Shown piece after piece: positions 26,659-35,312 of a stretch of DNA of 64,000 nucleotides. The notes under the pieces are model-generated. The model had not been told where the DNA came from, searched no databases, and saw only the letters and a program-made list of their open reading frames with translations. Origin of the DNA: Sedimentibacter sp. (GTDB taxonomy: Bacteria; Bacillota; Clostridia; Tissierellales; Sedimentibacteraceae); contig JAHDLA010000023.1 of the NCBI GenBank assembly GCA_018436705.1, positions 79,515 through 143,514 of the forward strand, in the 5' to 3' direction. The position numbers and the translations under genes were made by a program. Position 1 is the first letter of the stretch, and each line of letters begins with the position of its first letter.

Positions 26659-27426
26659 TTACATTGTCATACCGCCATCTATAACTATTACACTACCCGT
26701 CATATAAGCAGCCTCTTCGCATGCAGCAAACAAAACCGCGTGTGCTATTTCATCTACCTTACCAAGACGTCCCACAGGTTGTCTGTTTACAAAAACGGCT
26801 TCCATTTCTTCAGGATTTTCTGCATTGTCTATCTTTTCCTTTATTGCAGGTGTATATGTTGTGCCCGGACACACTACATTAACTCGGATATTATCCTTTA
26901 CATAATCGGCTGCCATGGCCCTTGAAAGAGAAACAACTGCTCCCTTAGATGCACAATAAGCAGCTCTATCTATATGTCCTTTTAACGCAGCAACCGATCC
27001 CATGTTGACTATAACTCCTCCGCCTTGCTTTTTCATATGCTCAACTGCAAATTTTGACATAAAAAACGTACCTTTTACATTTACATCTATTGTCATATCA
27101 AAATCCCTTTCGGATGTATTACTTAAATTTCCTGGAATTACAATTCCCGCATTATTTATTAATATATCAATTCTTCCAAAATAACTAGCTGCTTCATTAA
27201 CTATTTTTCCAGCCGATTTTATATTTGAAACATCCCCTGCAATGAAAACTGCTTCTCCTCCATTACTTTTTATAATATTAACCGTTTCAATATCTTCTCT
27301 GCCCTCGTCGGGTTTCGTAGCATTTACTATTACTTTAGCACCATTTTCTGCAAACTTTAATGCTATTGCTTTACCTATGCCCTTACGAGCTCCTGTTATT
27401 AAAACAACTTTATCCTTAAATTTCAT
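26659..27426 (-). CDS. SDR oxidoreductase (FabG/sugar-dehydrogenase type)
   Basis: 255 residues from the ATG at 27426, which has GGAGGG upstream; an in-frame GTG/ATG four codons earlier overlaps the ribosome site. Classical SDR: TGARKGIGKAIA, NNAGIV, Ser in GSVAALKGH, YCASK, and the closing VIDGGMTM. Substrate unknown; most likely a sugar or sugar acid given the operon. Confidence 0.85.
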   Translation of the reverse strand: MKFKDKVVLITGARKGIGKAIALKFAENGAKVIVNATKPDEGREDIETVNIIKSNGGEAVFIAGDVSNIKSAGKIVNEAASYFGRIDILINNAGIVIPGNLSNTSERDFDMTIDVNVKGTFFMSKFAVEHMKKQGGGVIVNMGSVAALKGHIDRAAYCASKGAVVSLSRAMAADYVKDNIRVNVVCPGTTYTPAIKEKIDNAENPEEMEAVFVNRQPVGRLGKVDEIAHAVLFAACEEAAYMTGSVIVIDGGMTM

Positions 27427-27444
27427 ATTTCCCTCCACTTTCTA

Positions 27445-28728
27445 TTACTTGCTAAAAATTATATCCGGCAGCCACAGTGACAATTGCGGAACCAGTAAAA
27501 TAAGCATAATTGCAGCCAACGCGGCTATCCATAAATATTTTGATTCTCTTAAATATTGTCCTATAGTGCAATCATATATCGTGCACACAACATACATACA
27601 AATACCAACAGGTGGAGTCAACAAGCCACATGTTAAAGTAAGAATCATAACTAAGCCAAAGTGAACAGGATCAACACCTATTTCTGTAGCTACCGGTACA
27701 AGCATTGGAGTTAATAATAATATTAACACAGTTGAGTCAATAAACATTCCTGCAACCAGCAAAAATATAATAATCAGTGCCATTATCAACAAAGGTGTAT
27801 TCGTTATTTGAAATAAAAACGCCATTATTGACTGAGGAACGCTTTCCCATGTTAATACATAGCTTAGCGCACCAGAAAAACAAATTAACAGCATAATCAT
27901 TCCAACGTCAATAATAGTTATATCAATAGCATGTTTAAATTTTTCCCATGTTAATTCCTTATATGCAAAAATACCAATCACAATTGTATAAACTGCAGTA
28001 AAAGCTCCTGCCTCTGAAGGAGTAAAAAAACCTGTTCTCATTCCTATAAACAAGAATATAGGAAACAATAAAGCCCAAATACATTCAATTGCTGTCTTAA
28101 GCATTTCTACAAGAGGTGCCCTTTTTTCTCTTTCAGGAGGTAATTTTAATTTTCTCGCAGTAAAAGCAACTGCTGACATCATAGCTGCAGTCATTATAAC
28201 TCCAGGAATTATTCCCGCTGCAAATAACCTTCCAACTGAAACTTCTCCTATTGTTCCGTACAATATTAATCCTGTTCCCGGGGGAATTATCGGCGTTATT
28301 ATGGAAGTAAAAGCAACGGAACCGGAACCAAACCCTTTAGGGTATTTCTTTTCTGCCATTGTTGGTTGAAATATACGTGCTTGCATGCTGGCATCACCAA
28401 TAGCAGAACTACTAACACCACCCATTAACGCAGATAATACACAAGTTGTCTGGGCAAGCCCTGCTCTCATATGACCTGATAAAACGCTTGCCAGTTTAAG
28501 TAAATGTTTTGTTATACCGGTTTGATTCATTAAATTACCTGCAAAAATAAACATAGGAATAGCAAGCATAGCAAAATTTTGAGTCTGTGTAACCGTCAAT
28601 TGAACAGGTATGGTTAATGTTAAGGTTTCTTGTCCCAGGAAAAACACTAGACCTGATATACCCATTACAAATGCTATCGGCATACCCATAATCATTAATA
28701 TTGAAAAAGTAAGTACAACTAAAATCAT
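27445..28728 (-). CDS. dctM: TRAP transporter large permease (DctM)
   Basis: 427 residues, about 12 membrane segments. Family features include IPMFIFAGNLMNQTG near 56-70, GGVSSSAIGDASMQARIFQP near 101-120, SIITPIIPPGTGLILYG near 146, and GLLTPPVGICMYV near 368. Sodium-driven uptake of a carboxylate with DctP and DctQ. Directly abuts dctQ. Confidence 0.95.
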   Translation of the reverse strand: MILVVLTFSILMIMGMPIAFVMGISGLVFFLGQETLTLTIPVQLTVTQTQNFAMLAIPMFIFAGNLMNQTGITKHLLKLASVLSGHMRAGLAQTTCVLSALMGGVSSSAIGDASMQARIFQPTMAEKKYPKGFGSGSVAFTSIITPIIPPGTGLILYGTIGEVSVGRLFAAGIIPGVIMTAAMMSAVAFTARKLKLPPEREKRAPLVEMLKTAIECIWALLFPIFLFIGMRTGFFTPSEAGAFTAVYTIVIGIFAYKELTWEKFKHAIDITIIDVGMIMLLICFSGALSYVLTWESVPQSIMAFLFQITNTPLLIMALIIIFLLVAGMFIDSTVLILLLTPMLVPVATEIGVDPVHFGLVMILTLTCGLLTPPVGICMYVVCTIYDCTIGQYLRESKYLWIAALAAIMLILLVPQLSLWLPDIIFSK

Positions 28729-29199
28729 TTATTGTACCCTCCTTCCCTTTAAGATGTCTTTTGTTTTTAATACAGTTGTAAACAGCATTAATAAACATCC
28801 AAAAGGTACTGACGCAGTTGCCCAAGAAAAACTAAGCCAAGGCAATCCTGCAAAAGTTCTATGGTATGTAGTAATGGATAGTTTTATTCCATATCCTATC
28901 ATTATAAGTAAAAATGCAATTATAATGATATTATTTATTATTTTAATATTTAACTGTGCTCTATTTGAAAGCAGCTTTACAAACATATCTATATTCACAA
29001 GAGCATCTTTTCGCATAGCCGCATCTCCTCCAAGGAAAACTACCCATGCAAAAAGGAATGTAGAAATATCTACTGCCCATGATATCGGATGTCCAAATCT
29101 TCTAGTCATAGCTTGAACAAAAACAAGTAAAGTCATAAGCACTAAAGATATTTTTGCAATTGTAACTTCATACTTTCCAAGCCAATTATAAAACTTCAT
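28729..29199 (-). CDS. dctQ: TRAP transporter small permease (DctQ)
   Basis: 156 residues, four membrane segments. The family marker TRRFGHPISWAVDISTFLFAWVVFLGG (residues about 31-57) is present. Stop and the dctM start adjoin (28729/28728), so the pair is translationally coupled. Confidence 0.93.
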   Translation of the reverse strand: MKFYNWLGKYEVTIAKISLVLMTLLVFVQAMTRRFGHPISWAVDISTFLFAWVVFLGGDAAMRKDALVNIDMFVKLLSNRAQLNIKIINNIIIIAFLLIMIGYGIKLSITTYHRTFAGLPWLSFSWATASVPFGCLLMLFTTVLKTKDILKGRRVQ

Positions 29200-29227
29200 A
29201 AAATTTCACCTCAATAAATTTCTAAAA

Positions 29228-29250
29228 GGGACTGTTAATTAAACAGTCCC
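29228..29250 (-). terminator. attenuating hairpin between dctP and dctQ
   Basis: GGGACTGTT / AACAGTCCC, 5-base loop, followed on the minus strand by TTTT. Likely lets most transcripts stop after dctP, giving an excess of binding protein over permease. Confidence 0.75.
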
Positions 29251-29265
29251 GTTACTGCTATTTAT

Positions 29266-30291
29266 TTAATTTTTACCAATTTCTTCCCATATTGCCTTCT
29301 TAACTTCTGTTAAGTTTAATACCTCATATGCTTTTTCACCTGCTGCTTTAAATGCTTCAATATCAGGATCAGAATTTATTGTCATCCCAGCAGCTTCCAA
29401 ATCTTTCTTTATATTTTCTACATTTGCTTCCATTTGTTTGGATACTTCTATGCCTGCTTTATCACATTCTTCGACTAATATTTTTTGATATTCTTCAGGT
29501 AAAGAATTAAACCATTCTGCACTGCAAACTTGGAAGTTTATAAGTAATATATGACCTGTATCATTTGCATAGCTTAAGACTTCATTTAATTTGCCACCAG
29601 GTATATTAGCATATACCAGTTCTGCTCCATCTACAGCACCTTGTTGAATCCCGCTATACATATCACCAAAGTTCATAGCAACAGGTTCAGCACCCAATGC
29701 TCTTACAGACTCCTGCCAAATAGGTGACCCCGGAGTACGAATCCTCAATCCTTTTAGATCTTCAGGTTTATCTATTTCTTTATTAGTAAAGAAATGTCTG
29801 TGTGTTTGCACCCAATTATATGATAAAACTTTTAAGCCAAAACTTTCAACTTCGTCTATATATTTCTGAAGAGTCGGACTATCTTTTAATTTTTCTACTT
29901 CTGCTAAATTATCAACAAAATAAGGCCCGTTCATTACTGCCATTTCGTTGACATACATTCCTAATCTTGCAGAATCAGTGTTATGACCTACGTTTACACC
30001 TTCTTTAGCCTGTTCAAGTATATCTTCTTCTACACCTAACTGGCCTGACGGGTATACCTCAATTATCAAACCGCCGTTTGTTCTTTCTTCGACAGCTTTG
30101 GACCAATTTAAAAAACCTTCATTAAATGGTTCTTTAGATGACAAAACATGCGCATGTTTTAAAACATATTGTTTCTCTGGTTTTTCTGCGGAATCACTTA
30201 CGCTGTTAGTAGTGCTTTCATTGCCGCACGCAGCAAGCAAAAAAGCCATAACAAATACTAAAAACAAACTGATAATCTTTTTATTTTTCAT
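29266..30291 (-). CDS. dctP: TRAP transporter substrate-binding lipoprotein (DctP)
   Basis: 341 residues. Lipoprotein signal with lipobox LLAACG (Cys22). DctP fold markers: LKHAHVLSSKEPFNEG, GLIIEVYPSGQLG, LKGLRIRTPGSPIWQESVRALGAEPVAMNFGDMYSGIQQGAVDGAE, where the Arg in RIRTP binds the substrate carboxylate. The ligand is likely a uronate or aldonate judging from the operon. First gene of the catabolic operon, behind a promoter with an IclR-type operator. Confidence 0.93.
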   Translation of the reverse strand: MKNKKIISLFLVFVMAFLLAACGNESTTNSVSDSAEKPEKQYVLKHAHVLSSKEPFNEGFLNWSKAVEERTNGGLIIEVYPSGQLGVEEDILEQAKEGVNVGHNTDSARLGMYVNEMAVMNGPYFVDNLAEVEKLKDSPTLQKYIDEVESFGLKVLSYNWVQTHRHFFTNKEIDKPEDLKGLRIRTPGSPIWQESVRALGAEPVAMNFGDMYSGIQQGAVDGAELVYANIPGGKLNEVLSYANDTGHILLINFQVCSAEWFNSLPEEYQKILVEECDKAGIEVSKQMEANVENIKKDLEAAGMTINSDPDIEAFKAAGEKAYEVLNLTEVKKAIWEEIGKN

Positions 30292-30371
30292 CTTCTCCTC
30301 CTATAATTCAATTTATAATAAATTTGATTATGATGCTACATAGCATTGAGGCAGCATTAAAACTGCTTTAC

Positions 30372-30409
30372 GTTTCATATTATGAAACTTTAGTTCGTAT
30401 AATGGATTA
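30372..30409. promoter_or_regulatory. composite operator at the dctP promoter
   Basis: A perfect palindrome GTTTCATATTATGAAAC (30372-30388) followed without gap by a 22-base segment (30388-30409) that recurs in the kdgA promoter with 20 of 22 bases identical. The palindrome matches the KdgR-box type (GTTTCRT..TGAAAC) bound by IclR-family regulators. It lies just downstream of the dctP -10, where a bound repressor would block transcription. Confidence 0.65.
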
Positions 30410-30414
30410 GTTAG

Positions 30415-30443
30415 ATTATACAATAAAAAGAAAACATTTGCAA
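30415..30443 (-). promoter_or_regulatory. dctP promoter
   Basis: TTGCAA (-35, 30438-30443), 17-base spacer, TATAAT (-10, 30415-30420) on the minus strand. Confidence 0.65.
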
Positions 30444-30496
30444 GTGATTTCTTTACATAAATACAAATTATTAGCTCATTATTTTACAAAATATTA

Positions 30497-31255
30497 CTAT
30501 TTTCTGTACCCAATTTCTTTAGATATCAAAAGTGCATATTTCATGACTTCAGAAGCAATAGTTTCAACTTTTTCTTCAGTTACTCTGTTAGATGGCCCTG
30601 ATACACTTATTGCGCCTTCAATTTCCCCATGGCGATTGAAAATAGGAGCGCCTACACATCTTACACCAAATTCATTTTCTTCATCATCAATAGCATATCC
30701 TTTGTTTTTAATTTCTTTTAATTGTTTTTTTAAGACATCTATATCAGTTATTGTTTTATCCGTTTTCATTTCTAATTTACTGTTATTTAATATATTTATA
30801 CATTGAGTTTCCGGCATATTTGCTAAAATGACTTTACCTGTTGCCGTAGAATACATTTGTCCTCTTTTCCCAATAGTTGATGCCATGCATATTGTATTAT
30901 TTGCTTCAACTTTGTCTATATAAACTATCTCATTCCCCTCTCTGACTACTAAATGCACAACTTCATTAACTTTTTCCATAAGCATTTTTGTAAATGTTTT
31001 AGAAGCTGATAACAAATCCATGCTCTCCACCTTTTTGCTTCCAAGTTCAAATAACTTCAAAGTTATTTTGTACTTGTTTGTATCCGCATCTTGAATCACA
31101 TACCCCTTATAAATTAAAGTAGAAAGTAAGCGATAAACAGTACTTTTATGTAATCCTACCTCTTGACTGATTTCTGTTACACCCAATCCTTCATTGTAAT
31201 TTGACAGAACTTCCAATATCGTCAGAGCTCTATCTATAGATTGTACTAAATCCAT
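30497..31255 (-). CDS. IclR-family (KdgR-like) transcriptional regulator
   Basis: 252 residues: winged helix at 1-65 (RALTILEVLSNYNEGLGVTEISQEVGLHKSTVYRLLSTL), linker helix, and the IclR effector domain with GKRGQMYSTATGKVILANMP and FGVRCVGAPIFNRHGEIEGAISVSGP. It sits between the two arms of the sugar-acid island and is the natural candidate for binding the near-identical operators in front of dctP and kdgA. The inducer is probably KDG or a related intermediate, by analogy with KdgR. Confidence 0.92.
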   Translation of the reverse strand: MDLVQSIDRALTILEVLSNYNEGLGVTEISQEVGLHKSTVYRLLSTLIYKGYVIQDADTNKYKITLKLFELGSKKVESMDLLSASKTFTKMLMEKVNEVVHLVVREGNEIVYIDKVEANNTICMASTIGKRGQMYSTATGKVILANMPETQCINILNNSKLEMKTDKTITDIDVLKKQLKEIKNKGYAIDDEENEFGVRCVGAPIFNRHGEIEGAISVSGPSNRVTEEKVETIASEVMKYALLISKEIGYRK

Positions 31256-31294
31256 TCCTTTACCTCTCTCTTTGAAATTAAATATAAAAAAATC

Positions 31295-31323
31295 TTGATA
31301 TTATTATATCAATTATATATAAT
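31295..31323 (+). promoter_or_regulatory. kdgA promoter
   Basis: TTGATA (31295-31300), 17-base spacer, TATAAT (31318-31323). Confidence 0.7.
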
Positions 31324-31333
31324 ATAGTAAATA

Positions 31334-31371
31334 GTTTCATTATGCAATACTTTATTTCGTATTATGGATTA
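31334..31371. promoter_or_regulatory. composite operator at the kdgA promoter
   Basis: GTTTCATTATGCAATAC (31334-31350) followed directly by the 22-base segment shared with the dctP operator (31350-31371). Order, orientation and spacing equal those at 30372-30409 although the two genes are transcribed in opposite directions. It lies just past the -10. Confidence 0.65.
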
Positions 31372-31389
31372 TTACAAATGGAGGTTGAT

Positions 31390-32016
31390 ATGATAAAACT
31401 AAATACTCTAAAAAGAATTGAGACAACCGGTATAGTTGCAGTTATTCGAGCTGAAAGCGAAGAAAAAGCTATCAATATATCATATGCCTGTATAGAAGGT
31501 GGAATTGATTCTGTAGAAATAACTTTCACTGTACCTAAGGCGCAAAAAGTTATTGAAGCATTAGTTAATGAATTCGGCGAAAAATTATTGGTTGGAGCAG
31601 GAACGGTTCTTGATAGCGAAACAGCAAGAATTGCAATATTGTCAGGCGCAAAATTCATAGTTGGGCCTTCCTTTAATATTGAAACCACTAAGCTCTGTAA
31701 CAGATACCAGGTACCTTACATACCGGGATGTATGACTCCGACGGAAATAATTAAAGCAATGGAATCAGGAGTTGATGTAATAAAAATATTCCCTGGTAAT
31801 GTATTCGGGCCTTCCTTTATTAAGGACATTAAAGGTCCATTTCCTAAAGCCAATTTAATGCCTACGGGTGGAGTAAATTTAGAAAACGTTGAACAATGGA
31901 TAAAAAACGGATGTTTTGCTGTCGGTATCGGAGGAGCTCTGACTAATGGATCTAAAGAAGAAATAACTAATACGGCAAAAAAATTTGTTAAAAGTATTAA
32001 GGAAGCCCGCATGTAA
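31390..32016 (+). CDS. kdgA: KDPG (2-dehydro-3-deoxy-phosphogluconate) aldolase
   Basis: 208 residues. Cleaves KDPG to pyruvate and glyceraldehyde 3-phosphate by a Schiff-base mechanism. Visible: IVAVIRAESEEKA (phosphate-binding Arg), SVEITFTVP (catalytic Glu), GAGTVLD, FIVGPSFN, the Schiff-base Lys in GVDVIKIFPG near 131, and LMPTGGVN. The start at 31390 has GGAGG 5 bases upstream; the longer frame to 31342 runs through the operator. Eleven bases before kdgK, same operon. Confidence 0.94.
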   Translation: MIKLNTLKRIETTGIVAVIRAESEEKAINISYACIEGGIDSVEITFTVPKAQKVIEALVNEFGEKLLVGAGTVLDSETARIAILSGAKFIVGPSFNIETTKLCNRYQVPYIPGCMTPTEIIKAMESGVDVIKIFPGNVFGPSFIKDIKGPFPKANLMPTGGVNLENVEQWIKNGCFAVGIGGALTNGSKEEITNTAKKFVKSIKEARM

Positions 32017-32027
32017 GGAGGATAAAA

Positions 32028-33050
32028 TTGAAAAAAGTTGTAACTTTAGGAGAAATAATGCTTAGGTTATCTACTCCCGGATATGAAAGATTTATTCAGT
32101 CTGATTCATTTGATGTCACTTATGGTGGAGGAGAAGCAAATGTTGCAGTTTCATTAGCCAACTATGGCTTAAATTCATATTTTGTTTCAAAATTGCCTAA
32201 CCATGAGATAGGTCAATCTGCTGTAAACCATCTGAGAAGATTCGGAGTTAAAACTGATTATATAATTAGAGGCGGAAATAGAGTAGGTATATATTTTTTA
32301 GAACCGGGTGTATCCATGAGATCATCTAAGGTTATTTATGATAGAGCAAAGTCTGCTCTTGCTGAGGCCGATGCTTCTGAATTTAATTTTAATGAAATAT
32401 TTAAAGATACTGATTGGTTCCATTTTTCAGGTATTACCCCGGCTTTAGGTGAAAAAGCAATAAAAATAACTGAAGAAGCCTTAAAATCAGCTAAAAAACA
32501 TAATGTCACAGTTTCTGTAGATTTGAATTACAGGAAAAAATTATGGTCAACAGAAAAAGCACAGCAAGTAATGACTAAATTGATGCAATATGTTGATGTT
32601 TGTATAGGTAATGAAGAAGATGCAGAATTAACGCTAGGTTTTAAACCAGGTAAAACAAATGTTACATCCGGCGAATTAGAATTAGAATCTTATAAAAGTA
32701 TATTTAAGCAGATGGTAGAAAAATTTAATTTTAAGTATGTTGCAAGTTCATTAAGAGAGTCCTATTCAGCTTCAGATAATGGCTGGTCCGCTTGCATTTA
32801 TGACGGTAATGAATTCTATCATTCGAAAAAATACGATATCAGAATCGTTGACAGAGTCGGAGGAGGAGATTCATTTGCTTCAGGTTTAATTTACGGATTA
32901 TTACAAGGTAAAGATTTTAAGGATTCTTTAGAATTTGGTGTCGCCGCTTCTGCATTAAAACACACAATATTAGGTGATTTTAATATGGTTTCAATAAAAG
33001 AAGTAGAAAAACTAGTTCAAGGAGATGGTTCCGGAAGAGTTCAAAGATAA
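32028..33050 (+). CDS. kdgK: 2-dehydro-3-deoxygluconokinase (PfkB family)
   Basis: 340 residues, TTG start with GGAGG six bases before it. Phosphorylates KDG to KDPG, the substrate of the adjacent aldolase. Opening KVVTLGEIMLRLSTPGYERF is typical of KdgK; GGGEANVAVSLANYG is PfkB signature 1, and DRVGGGDSFASGLIYGLLQ holds the anion hole and catalytic Asp. Followed by a strong terminator. Confidence 0.94.
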   Translation: MKKVVTLGEIMLRLSTPGYERFIQSDSFDVTYGGGEANVAVSLANYGLNSYFVSKLPNHEIGQSAVNHLRRFGVKTDYIIRGGNRVGIYFLEPGVSMRSSKVIYDRAKSALAEADASEFNFNEIFKDTDWFHFSGITPALGEKAIKITEEALKSAKKHNVTVSVDLNYRKKLWSTEKAQQVMTKLMQYVDVCIGNEEDAELTLGFKPGKTNVTSGELELESYKSIFKQMVEKFNFKYVASSLRESYSASDNGWSACIYDGNEFYHSKKYDIRIVDRVGGGDSFASGLIYGLLQGKDFKDSLEFGVAASALKHTILGDFNMVSIKEVEKLVQGDGSGRVQR

Positions 33051-33052
33051 AA

Positions 33053-33086
33053 ATGAAGTCCTCACTTATAATTGTGAGGACTTCAT
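33053..33086 (+). terminator. terminator of the kdgAK operon
   Basis: Perfect 13-base stem ATGAAGTCCTCAC / GTGAGGACTTCAT with an 8-base loop, then a T-rich tail (CTGTTTTT). Confidence 0.9.
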
Positions 33087-33121
33087 TCTGTTTTTAATTT
33101 TATCAAGTAGCTTCAGATGGG

Positions 33122-33856
33122 CTACTCTAAAATATAAACTTTTACTTGTCTCATCCCATAGTTGTAACATACTGCACCGTCTTCAAAAAACAAGTCGATT
33201 CTGTTTCCCTTTATGGCACCTCCTGTATCGAGAGCCGTTGCAAAACCATAATCAGGACTGCCATCTGTAGAAGCTACGTATAGCTTCGTTCCAAGCGGGA
33301 TTACACTTGGATCCACCGCAACCGTACCTGGCTGAGCTTTCGTGCCAGATGCTGTTATTCCATAGTAAGGATCACCGGGATACTTGCCACAGCTTTCATA
33401 TGATAAATCATATGCACTTGCTATCATATCAAGCTCTTCTTCAAATCTGATTCCACCTCTTGATGTGACAACTTCATATTCCTTTGTTCCTATTTCAATA
33501 ATTTCATCTACCGGATCAATGTATACTATTTCTTTTTTCAGAGACTTGGAAGTCAGCTTTCCGTCAGTATAGCATTCCTGGTAAACTGATTTCTTCATTC
33601 CGTCTGATCCTTCCTGAACTACTTTCTTATAGTCAACATATTTTTCATTGTTATATAATATTTTTGTTTCATGCTCTACTCCAGTTTTGTAAATATCATA
33701 TTTTATTTCTTTTAATGAAGGTTTTGATATTGCCGTTAAGTTATTTTTTGTATCCGCAAACACATTCGCACCGATGTTTCCTTCATCATAATAATAAAGT
33801 GCAATAAAGCTCATTATCAATACTGCCATAATAAATGGGTATATTTTTCTTTTCAT
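33122..33856 (-). CDS. secreted G5/3D-domain protein (YabE/YocH-like)
   Basis: 244 residues. N-terminal membrane anchor or signal (about 4-22), a G5-like region (about 55-130, GVEHETKILYNNEKYVDYKKVVQEG), and a 3D domain with its three Asp residues: TVAVDPSVIPLGTKLYV, ATALDTGGAIKGNRIDLFF. The 3D fold is that of lytic transglycosylases related to MltA and resuscitation factors, so peptidoglycan cleavage at the cell surface is likely. In Bacillus the homologue yabE sits before rnmV; here it is 9 kb away. Confidence 0.87.
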   Translation of the reverse strand: MKRKIYPFIMAVLIMSFIALYYYDEGNIGANVFADTKNNLTAISKPSLKEIKYDIYKTGVEHETKILYNNEKYVDYKKVVQEGSDGMKKSVYQECYTDGKLTSKSLKKEIVYIDPVDEIIEIGTKEYEVVTSRGGIRFEEELDMIASAYDLSYESCGKYPGDPYYGITASGTKAQPGTVAVDPSVIPLGTKLYVASTDGSPDYGFATALDTGGAIKGNRIDLFFEDGAVCYNYGMRQVKVYILE

Positions 33857-34248
33857 ATTATCACCAACCTTTTAATTTTTCCCAAAATTGACATTTCTAC
33901 CTGTCAAATAAAGGTGTAAATTTCCACTGGAAAAATTTACTTTTTGTATAAGTATTAACTTATAGCTCTCTGGCAATCCCTCTGCAAAATCCCATATTTT
34001 TTTGCACAAGTGCTATTATAACCGATTTATACAAATAAAACAAATTAATTTTTTCTTAAGTGGTATTAAGAAATTCGACTGCTGTGCATTTTTAAGGATT
34101 TTTTATATAAATTTCCCCGTAAATTACACATAGTATTTGCTTATTCTTATAAAATATACCAATTTAACATAAAAAATACATGAAAACAGCTTGTATCGTC
34201 CTTTATGGATACGCCATGAGCCGCTTTCATGTATGTCATCATTAATAT
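33857..34248. other. leader region of the 3D protein and pdxK-side terminator
   Basis: From right to left it holds the terminator of the kinase gene (34178-34232), AT-rich DNA, a promoter (TTGTTT, 17 bases, TATAAT on the minus strand; -10 at 34015-34020) and a 5' leader of about 150 bases. The leader contains two clear hairpins: GTAAATTT / AAATTTAC (about 33916-33940) and TTGACA / TGTCAA (33886-33905). I could not match it to a known riboswitch class. Confidence 0.45.
34178..34232 (-). terminator. structured terminator after the pyridoxamine kinase gene
   Basis: On the minus strand ACATGAAA...TTTCATGT outer arms with inner GTATC / GATAC pairing, followed by ATTTTTTA. Confidence 0.6.
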
Positions 34249-35115
34249 TTACATTCTTGAATATTTATAATTTTTGTGTTTCTTGTATAATTCTTTCATT
34301 ATTTTTTCAAACATAACTCCTTCGGATTTCGGAGTATTTGCCTTGTATGTTTCCTTAACCGCCTTAGAAATAAATACCGAGGCATCTTCCATAGCCTCCG
34401 GTAATTTTTTCCCTTTCAACAGGTAGCCTGTAAACAAGGAAGCAAACAAGTCACCGGTTCCCGGATACCTTGTATCAACGTACTCAAAGGGAACCTTCCA
34501 ATATTCATCGGTATTCTTATCATAACACGCATTTATGTGTTCTCCCTCATGGGTGGTAACACCTGTTATAACTGCCGTGACAGGCCCCATTGAACAGAGT
34601 TTTTTTAAATACTCTTTCAAAGCAGAAATACTTATTGTCTCACCGTCATATTCTTCACCGATTAAAATTGCTGCTTCCGTCAAGTTTGGAGTAATTATGT
34701 CAGCCTTATTTACCAAGCAGCCCATTTTATGCACCATCTCAGATGTATACGTTTTATAAATTTCGCCATGATCGCCCATTACAGGATCAACTACTATTAA
34801 CGGATTATTGTGTCCCTTCATTTTATCTATAATATCTATCATAATGTTAATTTGTTTCTCTGAACCTATAAAACCGCTGTACAAGCAGTCAAATTCAGCA
34901 TCGTTTTTTTCCCAATTGCTGTAATATTCCTTCATATGATCAGTAAAATCAAAAAAATAAAAATATTTGTATTCAGAATGATTGCTGAGAAGTGCGGTTG
35001 GCAGAGGACAAACCTGACAGCCCAACGCTGACATTATGGGAATTATAACCGTCATTGAGCACCTTCCCATACCTGACATGTCATGTATGGCGGCTACTTT
35101 TGGAACATTTTTCAT
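34249..35115 (-). CDS. pyridoxamine/pyridoxal kinase (PdxY/PdxK-like)
   Basis: 288 residues of the ribokinase superfamily, PdxK/PdxY branch: AAIHDMSGMGRCSMTVIIPIMSALG at the start, IVVDPVMGDHGEIYKTYT near 107-124, ADIITPNLTEAAIL, and RYPGTGDLFASLFTGYLL with the GTGD anion hole and catalytic Asp near 226. Phosphorylates a B6 vitamer in salvage. Single gene. Confidence 0.87.
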   Translation of the reverse strand: MKNVPKVAAIHDMSGMGRCSMTVIIPIMSALGCQVCPLPTALLSNHSEYKYFYFFDFTDHMKEYYSNWEKNDAEFDCLYSGFIGSEKQINIMIDIIDKMKGHNNPLIVVDPVMGDHGEIYKTYTSEMVHKMGCLVNKADIITPNLTEAAILIGEEYDGETISISALKEYLKKLCSMGPVTAVITGVTTHEGEHINACYDKNTDEYWKVPFEYVDTRYPGTGDLFASLFTGYLLKGKKLPEAMEDASVFISKAVKETYKANTPKSEGVMFEKIMKELYKKHKNYKYSRM

Positions 35116-35274
35116 ATGCCATATCCTTTCTTATAAATGTGCTACTATTATTATAAGCAATTTTGGCACTTTCAAAAGGTACAGATTGCCATAATTATAG
35201 GATAACAGCCAACACTGTCACTATAATTTAATCTGCCCATATATAAAATCTCCACAATGTTATAGCTGTTTTTC

Positions 35275-35302
35275 AAAAAAAAGCACCCTTATTTAGGTGC
35301 TT
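35275..35302 (-). terminator. terminator after the osmoprotectant-binding gene
   Basis: AAGCACC / GGTGCTT stem followed on the minus strand by a run of eight T. Confidence 0.88.
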
Positions 35303-35312
35303 ATTTATTCGA

